Part shown: piece by piece, positions 59,851 to 64,000 of the stretch | How positions within the stretch are numbered: the stretch's first letter is position 1 | Layout of the letters: each line of letters starts with the position of its first letter | DNA from: Ovis canadensis | Lineage: Eukaryota > Chordata > Mammalia > Artiodactyla > Bovidae | Reading direction: 5' to 3' | Length of the DNA stretch: 64,000 nucleotides | Assembly (NCBI RefSeq): GCF_042477335.2 | Contig: NC_091245.1 | Span: 31,134,501 to 31,198,500 of the forward strand | Position numbers and translations under genes: made by a program | The notes under the pieces: model-generated | What the model saw: the letters and a program-made list of their open reading frames with translations, nothing else | Database searches by the model: none | What the model was told of the DNA's origin: nothing

Positions 59851-60019
59851 TAGTATTTAACTTAGCACAAACATTTCCACATAAACTAATCAAACTGTGA
59901 AATCTAAGTTATCCCAATTGCCTAAGTGTCTGGATCTAATTTTATACCTCTAATATTTTTCAACGTGCTGATATTCGGATAGCTTATGATGATAGCTCAT
60001 GAAGACCAAACTCCATGAA

Positions 60020-60195
60020 GACACCAGACTCTGGTATTTACAAGTTGTGGAATCTTGGGAAGGTTACTTGATATCTTGAGCGATCATTTCCTCATCTGCA
60101 AAATATCTAGTTTAAGAAATGGTTATGAGGATGAAACAAACTCTTCTATGTATGTTACCTAACAAAGTGTCTACCTGGCTGCTGATACCCTCTTG
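60020..60195 (-). mobile_element. MIR SINE, antisense
   Basis: acaagttgtggaatcttggg, tcatttcctcatctgcaaaa, gttatgaggatgaaacaaac, cctaacaaagtgtctacctg. Confidence 0.75.
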
Positions 60196-60475
60196 ATAAC
60201 TCACTCTTTATAAGGACTGCTGCCTCAGACTCCTGAAAGTAGAGTCCTATCGTGAAAGACTAAATTCCCAGACAAGGTCAACTTCCTTCTGGATTGTAGT
60301 AATATCTGCTTCCTGCAATTCTATATGGAGTGCTGAGAATTTGCTCAAATGAGAAAGTATTATTTGCCATAGTGGAATAACACCATAAAGTCAAAAATCC
60401 ACCTTTTCCTTCCTTCTAGACTGTGGTCTCCAGAAACTATAGATACATGTAGAGGATATACTTTTCTATGTCCCT
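60196..60475. other. Unassigned DNA
   Basis: About 280 bp before the BovB. Nothing recognised. Confidence 0.5.
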
Positions 60476-60483
60476 AGCAAGTG

Positions 60484-63234
60484 TGGTCCACTGGAGAAGG
60501 GAATGGCAAGCCACTTCAGTATTCTTGCCTTGAGAACCCCATGAAAAGTATGAAAAGGCAAAATGAGAGGATACCAAAAGATGAACTCCGCAGGTCATTA
60601 GGTGTCCAATATGCTACTGGAAATCAGTGGAGAAATAACTCGAGAAAGAATGAAGGGATGGAGCCAAAGCAAAAAAAATACCCAGTTGTTGATGTGACTG
60701 GTGATAGAAGTAAGATCCAATGCTGTAAAGAGCAACATTGCATAGGAATCTGGAATATCAGGTCCATGAATCAAGGCAAATTGGAAGTGGTCAAATAAGA
60801 GAGGGTAAGGGTGAACGTTGACATTCTAGGAATCAGTGAACTAAAATGGACTGGAATGGGTGAATTTAACTCAGATGACCATTATATCTACTACTGCAGG
60901 CAGGAATCCCTCAGAAGAAATGGAGTAGCCATCATGGTCAACAAAAGAGTCCAAAATGCAGTACTTGGATGCAATCTCACAAACGACAGAATGATCTCTG
61001 TTCGTCTCCAAGGAAAACCATTCAATATCACAGTTATCCAAGTGTATGCCCCAACCAGTAACGCTGAAGAAGCTGAAGTTGAACGGTTTTATGAAGACCT
61101 ACAAGACCTTTTAGAACTAACACCCCCAAAAGATGTCCTTTTCATTATAGGGGACTGGAATGCAAAAGTAAGAAGTCAAGAAACACCTGGAGTAACAGGA
61201 AAATTTGACCTTGGAATGTGGAATGAAGCAGGGCAAAAACTAATAGAGTTTAGCCAAGAAAATGCACTGGTCATAGCAAACACCCTCTTCCAACAACACA
61301 AGAGAAGACTCTACACATGGACATCACCAGATGGTCAATACTGAAATCAGATTGATTATATTCTTTTCAGCCAAAGGTGGAGAAGCTCTATACAGTCAAC
61401 AAAAACAAGACCAGGAGCTGACTGTGGCTCAGATCATGAACTTATTACCAAATTCAGACTTACATTGAAGAAAGTAGGGAAAACCTCTAGACCATTCAGG
61501 TATGACGTAAATCAAATCCCTTATGATTATACAGTGGAAGTGAGAAATAGATTTAAGGGCCTAGATCTGATAGATAGAGTGCCTGATGAACTATGGAATG
61601 AGGTTCCTGACATTATACAGGAGGCAAGAATCAAGACCATCCCCATGGAAAAGAAATGCAAAAAAGCAAAATGGCTGTCTGGGGAGGCCTTACAAATAGC
61701 TGTGAAAAGAAGAAAGGTGAAAAGCAAAGGAGAAAAGGAAAGATATAAGCATCTGAATACAGAGTTCCAAAGAATAGCAAGAAGAGATAAGAAAACCTTC
61801 TTCAGTGATCAATGCAAAGAAATAGAGGAAAAGAACAGAATGGGAAAGACTAGAGCTCTCTTTAAGAAAATTAGAGATACCAAGGGAACATTTCATGCAA
61901 AGATGGGCTCGATAAAGGACAGAAATGGTAGGGGCCAAACAGAAGCAGAAGATATTAAGAAGAGGTGGCAAGAATACACAAAAGAACTGTACAAAAAAGA
62001 TCTTCAAGACCCAGACAATCATGATGATGTGATCACTATTCTAGAGCCAGACATCTTAGAATGTAAAGTCAAGTGGGCCTTGGAAAGCTTTACTATGAAC
62101 AAAGCTAGTGGAAGTGATGGAATTCCAGCTGAGCTGTTTCAAATCCCGAAAGACGATGCTGTGAAAGTGCTGTGCTCAATATACCAGCAAATATGGAAAA
62201 CTCAACAGTGGCCACAGGACTGGAAAAGGTCAGTTTTCATTCTAATCCCAAAGAAAGGCAATGCCAAAGAATGCTCAAACTACCGCACAGTTGCACTCAT
62301 CTCACATGCTAGTAAAGTAATGCTCAAAATTCTCCAAGCCAGGCTTCAGCAATACTTGAACCATAAACTTCCATATGTTCAAGCTGGTTTTAGAAAAGGC
62401 AGAGGAACCAGAGATCAAATTGCCAACATCTGCGAGATCATGGAAAAAGCAAGAGAGTTCCAGAAAAATATCGATTTCTGCTTTATTGACTATGCCCAAG
62501 CCTTTGACTGTGTGGATCACAATAAACCGTGGAAAATTTTGAAAGAGATGGGAATACCAGACCACCTAATCTGCCTCTTGAGAAATCTGTATGCAGGTCA
62601 GGAAGCAACAGTTAGGACTGGACATGGAACAACAGACTGGTTCCAATAGGAAAAGGAGTATGTCAAGGCTGTATATTGGCACCCTGCTTATTTAACTTCT
62701 ATGCAGAGTACATCATGAGAAACGCTGGACTGAAAGAAACAGAAGCTGGAATCAAGATTTCTGGGAGAAATATCAATAACCTCAGATATGCAGATGACAC
62801 CATCCTTACGTCAGAAAGTGAAGAGGAGCTAAAAAGCCTCTTGATGAAAGTGAAAGAGGAGAGTGAAAAAGTTGGCTTAAAGCTCAACATTCAGAAAACG
62901 AAGATCATGGCATCTGGTCCCATCACTTCATGGGAAATAGATGGGGAAACAGTGGAAACAGTGTCAGACTTTATTTTTGGGGGCTCCAAATCACTGCAGA
63001 TGGTGACTGCAGCCATGAAATTAAAAGACGCTTACTCCTTGGAAGAAAAGTTATGACCAGCCTAGATAGTATATTCACAAGCAAAGACATTACTTTGCCG
63101 ACTAAGGTCCATCTAGTCAAGGCTATGGTTTTTCCAGTGGGCATGTATGGATATGAGAGTTGGACTGTGAGGAAGGCTGAGCGCTGAAGAATTGATGCTT
63201 TTGAACTGTAGTGTTGAATAAGACTCTTGAGAGT
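60484..63234 (+). pseudogene. BovB ORF: APE endonuclease plus reverse transcriptase, lightly damaged
   Basis: The RTE-type polyprotein nicks target DNA and copies element RNA at the nick. Domains in order: N-terminal endonuclease (IRSMNQGKLE at about 60760, ISELKWTG, GDWNAK at about 61150, SDHELI near 61430), linker (about 61450-62000), RT (KASGSDGIPAELF, FRKGRGTRDQIANIC, FIDYAQAFDCVDHN, catalytic YADD at 62787-62798), and a thumb/C-terminal region to about 63187. One frame holds from 60481 to 62649 apart from a TAA at 60796 and a TGA at 61342. One-base deletions near 62646 and near 62988 then shift it twice. The visible catalytic residues are present, but the four lesions and the later deletion make it inactive. 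It is not a host gene. Confidence 0.92.
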
Positions 63235-63388
63235 CCCTTGGACTGCAAGGAGATCCAACCAGTCCATTCTGAAGGAGATCAGCCCTGGGATTTCTTTGGA
63301 AGGAATGATGAAAAGCTGAAAACTGTGATTCATGGGGTCGCAAAGAGCTGGACACGATTGAGTGACTGAAATGAACTGAACGGAACTG
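60484..63388 (+). mobile_element. Nearly full-length BovB LINE with TSD
   Basis: The only copy here that keeps the 5' region, the endonuclease, the RT and the 3' tail. An 8-bp TSD (agcaagtg) lies at 60476-60483 and 63389-63396. The length of 2,905 bp plus an internal deletion of roughly 200-250 bp near 63320 gives about the 3.1-3.2 kb of a complete element. Confidence 0.94.
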
Positions 63389-63484
63389 AGCAAGTGATCG
63401 CTACACTAGTAAATATGTTATTGATGAAGTTCCATGACTAATGATGCCTACTGGGACCAAACATACATTCTCTCTGCCCCCTAC

Positions 63485-64000
63485 GTTTTTTTATTTTACT
63501 TTACAATACTGTATTGATTTTGCCATACATTGACATGAATCCACCACGGGTGTATATGAGTTCCCAATCCTGAATCCCCCGCCCACCTCTCTCCCCATAT
63601 CATCTCTCTGGGTCATCTCAGTGCACCAGCCCCAAGCATCCTGTATCCTGTATTGAACCTAGACTGGCGATTTGTTTCTTACATGATAGTATACATGTTT
63701 CAATGCCATTCTCCCACATCATCCCACCCTCTCCCTCTCCCACAGAGTCCAAAAGTCTGTTCTATACATCTGTGTCTCTTTTGCTGTCTCACATACAGGG
63801 TCATAATGACCATCTTTCTAAATTCCAGATATATGTGTTAGTATACTGTATTGGTGTTTTTCTTACTGGCTTACTTCACTCTGTATAATCAGCTCCTGTT
63901 TCATCCACCTCATTAGAACTGATTCAAATGTATTCTTTTTAATGGCTGAGTGATACTCCATTGTGTATATGTACCACAGCTTTCTTATCCATTCATCTGC
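63485..64000 (-). mobile_element. Young L1_BT, antisense, runs off the window
   Basis: tttacaatactgtattgatt, gccatacattgacatgaatc, then the 3' UTR and the beginning of the ORF2 C-terminus. It follows the same order as 57875-58330, so the element continues beyond 64000. Confidence 0.94.

Noticed and set aside
61465..62649. 394-residue open frame that could be called a host gene
   Set aside because: Its order of domains (RTE linker, then RT) and the BovB nucleotide sequence on both sides show it is retrotransposon ORF, already broken upstream and downstream.

Overview
This window is nuclear DNA from a bovid ruminant, most likely cattle or a close relative. The evidence is its repeats. BovB (RTE-type) LINEs, dimeric BOV-A2 SINEs, tRNA-headed Bov-tA SINEs and L1_BT-like LINE-1 copies occur throughout, and that combination is restricted to ruminants. 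I find no intact host protein-coding gene, no functional RNA gene and nothing bacterial or viral. Every long open frame is a retrotransposon remnant or the chance antisense of one. By rough count about three quarters of the window is recognisable repeat. Family names are assigned from memory of the consensus sequences, so borders are approximate unless a target-site duplication (TSD) is given.

Layout. 1-10,023: a BOV-A2, then a nearly complete L1 split in ORF1 by a BovB, then a BovB 3' piece. 10,045-13,800: L2, antisense BovB, BOV-A2, an internal BovB fragment and a Bov-tA. 13,800-18,020: mostly unassigned DNA with MIRs and short SINE/BovB pieces. 18,020-22,870: nested Bov-tA in MIR, BovB in MIR, L1 in MIR and BovB in L1. 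22,905-24,450: a probable antisense LTR-retroelement remnant. 24,565-27,100: an RPL14 processed pseudogene cut in two by a BovB. 28,013-31,680: four more BovB pieces, a striking 63-bp-arm inverted repeat and an L2. 31,690-38,070: low repeat density (MIR, L2, small L1 pieces) with the longest unassigned stretches. 38,130-44,770: an older L1 hit by BOV-A2, BovB, a 24-bp BovB tail and a second BOV-A2. 44,800-50,712: L2-like, Tigger-like and old L1M/HAL1 sequence with BovB and Bov-tA insertions. 50,713-57,855: unassigned DNA, an MLT1-type LTR, old L1 in both orientations, Bov-tA and BovB. 57,875-64,000: two antisense young L1 copies around a nearly full-length BovB at 60,484-63,388.

The pieces do not form a pathway. 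What links them is mobilisation. BovB encodes an APE-type endonuclease and a reverse transcriptase; BOV-A2 and Bov-tA share its 3' end and are thought to use that machinery; L1 enzymes made the RPL14 retrocopy. TSDs date many insertions relative to one another. I found no new gene system. The most unusual items are the inverted repeat at 28,657-28,795, a 24-bp retro-insertion with its own TSD at 41,905-41,928, and one L1 site used twice by BovB-type insertions.
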